This document shows, one piece after another, positions 61,454-61,535 of a DNA stretch of 61,535 nucleotides. The DNA comes from Acidobacteria bacterium 13_2_20CM_57_17 (lineage in GTDB: Bacteria; Acidobacteriota; Terriglobia; Acidiferrales; UBA7541), in the NCBI GenBank assembly GCA_001914785.1, contig MNDE01000118.1:1-61535 (forward strand), in the 5' to 3' direction. A model generated the notes under the pieces. It ran no database searches and had not been told where the DNA came from. It saw nothing but the letters and a program-made list of their open reading frames with translations. The translations under genes and the position numbers were made by a program. Every line of letters starts with the position of its first letter. Position 1 is the stretch's first letter.

Positions 61454-61535
61454 TCAGGTGGGGATCGCGGCCTTCAGTGCGGGAAGGCCGACACGCCGCG
61501 ACAGGTCTTGGAAGCGTGGGTTATCCCGCAAGCCG
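61454..61535 (-). CDS. 3' end of a TPR/kinase-type protein, cut by the window edge
   Basis: On the minus strand the last 26 codons read LRDNPRFQDLSRRVGLP and end in KAAIPT and TGA (complement 61454-61456). A D-P-R-F-x-x-L-x-x-R-V-G-L-P ending is common at the C terminus of acidobacterial TPR-containing protein kinases and CadC-like regulators. The rest lies outside the window. It would read toward fic, about 130 bp away. Confidence 0.5.
   Translation of the reverse strand, partial: GLRDNPRFQDLSRRVGLPALKAAIPT

Noticed and set aside
1..61535. CRISPR array, rRNA or riboswitch
   Set aside because: I saw no regularly spaced direct repeats of CRISPR type and no rRNA or known riboswitch core on reading through; only a covariance search could exclude small RNAs.

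Overview
The window looks like a piece of an Acidobacteriota chromosome, probably of the Koribacter/Solibacter/Bryobacter type. I infer this from the mix of families: an Oar-like TonB receptor with an N-terminal carboxypeptidase-regulatory domain, two FG-GAP/ASPIC-UnbV proteins, a CadC-type winged helix fused to TPRs, and a protein end reading DNPRFQDLSRRVGLP. No taxonomic marker gene is present.

Left part (1-35952): a contractile injection system of the extracellular phage-tail-like type (eCIS/PLTS, Afp/PVC relatives). After possible IS21-type terminal repeats, a consensus sigma-70 promoter and a receiver-domain fragment comes a sigma-54-type AAA+ regulator (641-1996). It is followed by a tightly packed block, all on the + strand, with several ATGA/GTGA overlaps: small winged-helix-like protein, DUF4255 tail terminator (Pvc16-like), beta-rich protein, sheath 1, tube 1, sheath 2, tube 2, DUF5908-like (Afp6-like) protein, LysM hub adaptor, gpD-like hub, gpV-like spike, a hydrophobic protein of unknown function, gp25, baseplate J, a tail protein I with a fused beta-propeller, three tandem fibre-like paralogues, a small coiled coil, a tape-measure candidate, the AAA+ ATPase (Pvc15-like), a giant 2100-residue putative cargo with annexin-like repeats, an FGE/SUMF1-fold protein, a DUF1360 membrane protein and a small conserved protein. 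No capsid, portal, terminase, integrase or lysis gene is visible, so this is an injection machine and not a prophage.

Middle to right (36749-60023): about 23 kb bounded by two 181-bp direct repeats (about 92% identical by my count). Each carries the 5' half of a tRNA-Ser(GCT)-like gene and doubled GAGTGCACCA motifs. Inside are a sugar-porter MFS transporter, a divergently transcribed and frameshifted ROK sugar kinase, a large secreted GH38 alpha-mannosidase, two ASPIC/UnbV proteins, the Oar-like receptor with a strong terminator, two TPR proteins, a CadC-TPR regulator and a secreted Gfo/Idh/MocA oxidoreductase. This is a plausible glycan-use neighbourhood. Beyond the right repeat are a self-inhibited (class II) Fic AMP-transferase-family gene with helically phased heptamers over its start, and the 3' end of another gene.

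The most interesting item is the 27598-33900 protein. It has an N-terminal motif like that of eCIS-associated cargo, Pro/Lys-rich linkers, annexin-type GxGTD repeats, a long hydrophobic region and a possible nuclease-like C terminus, and it sits directly behind the loading ATPase of the machine.
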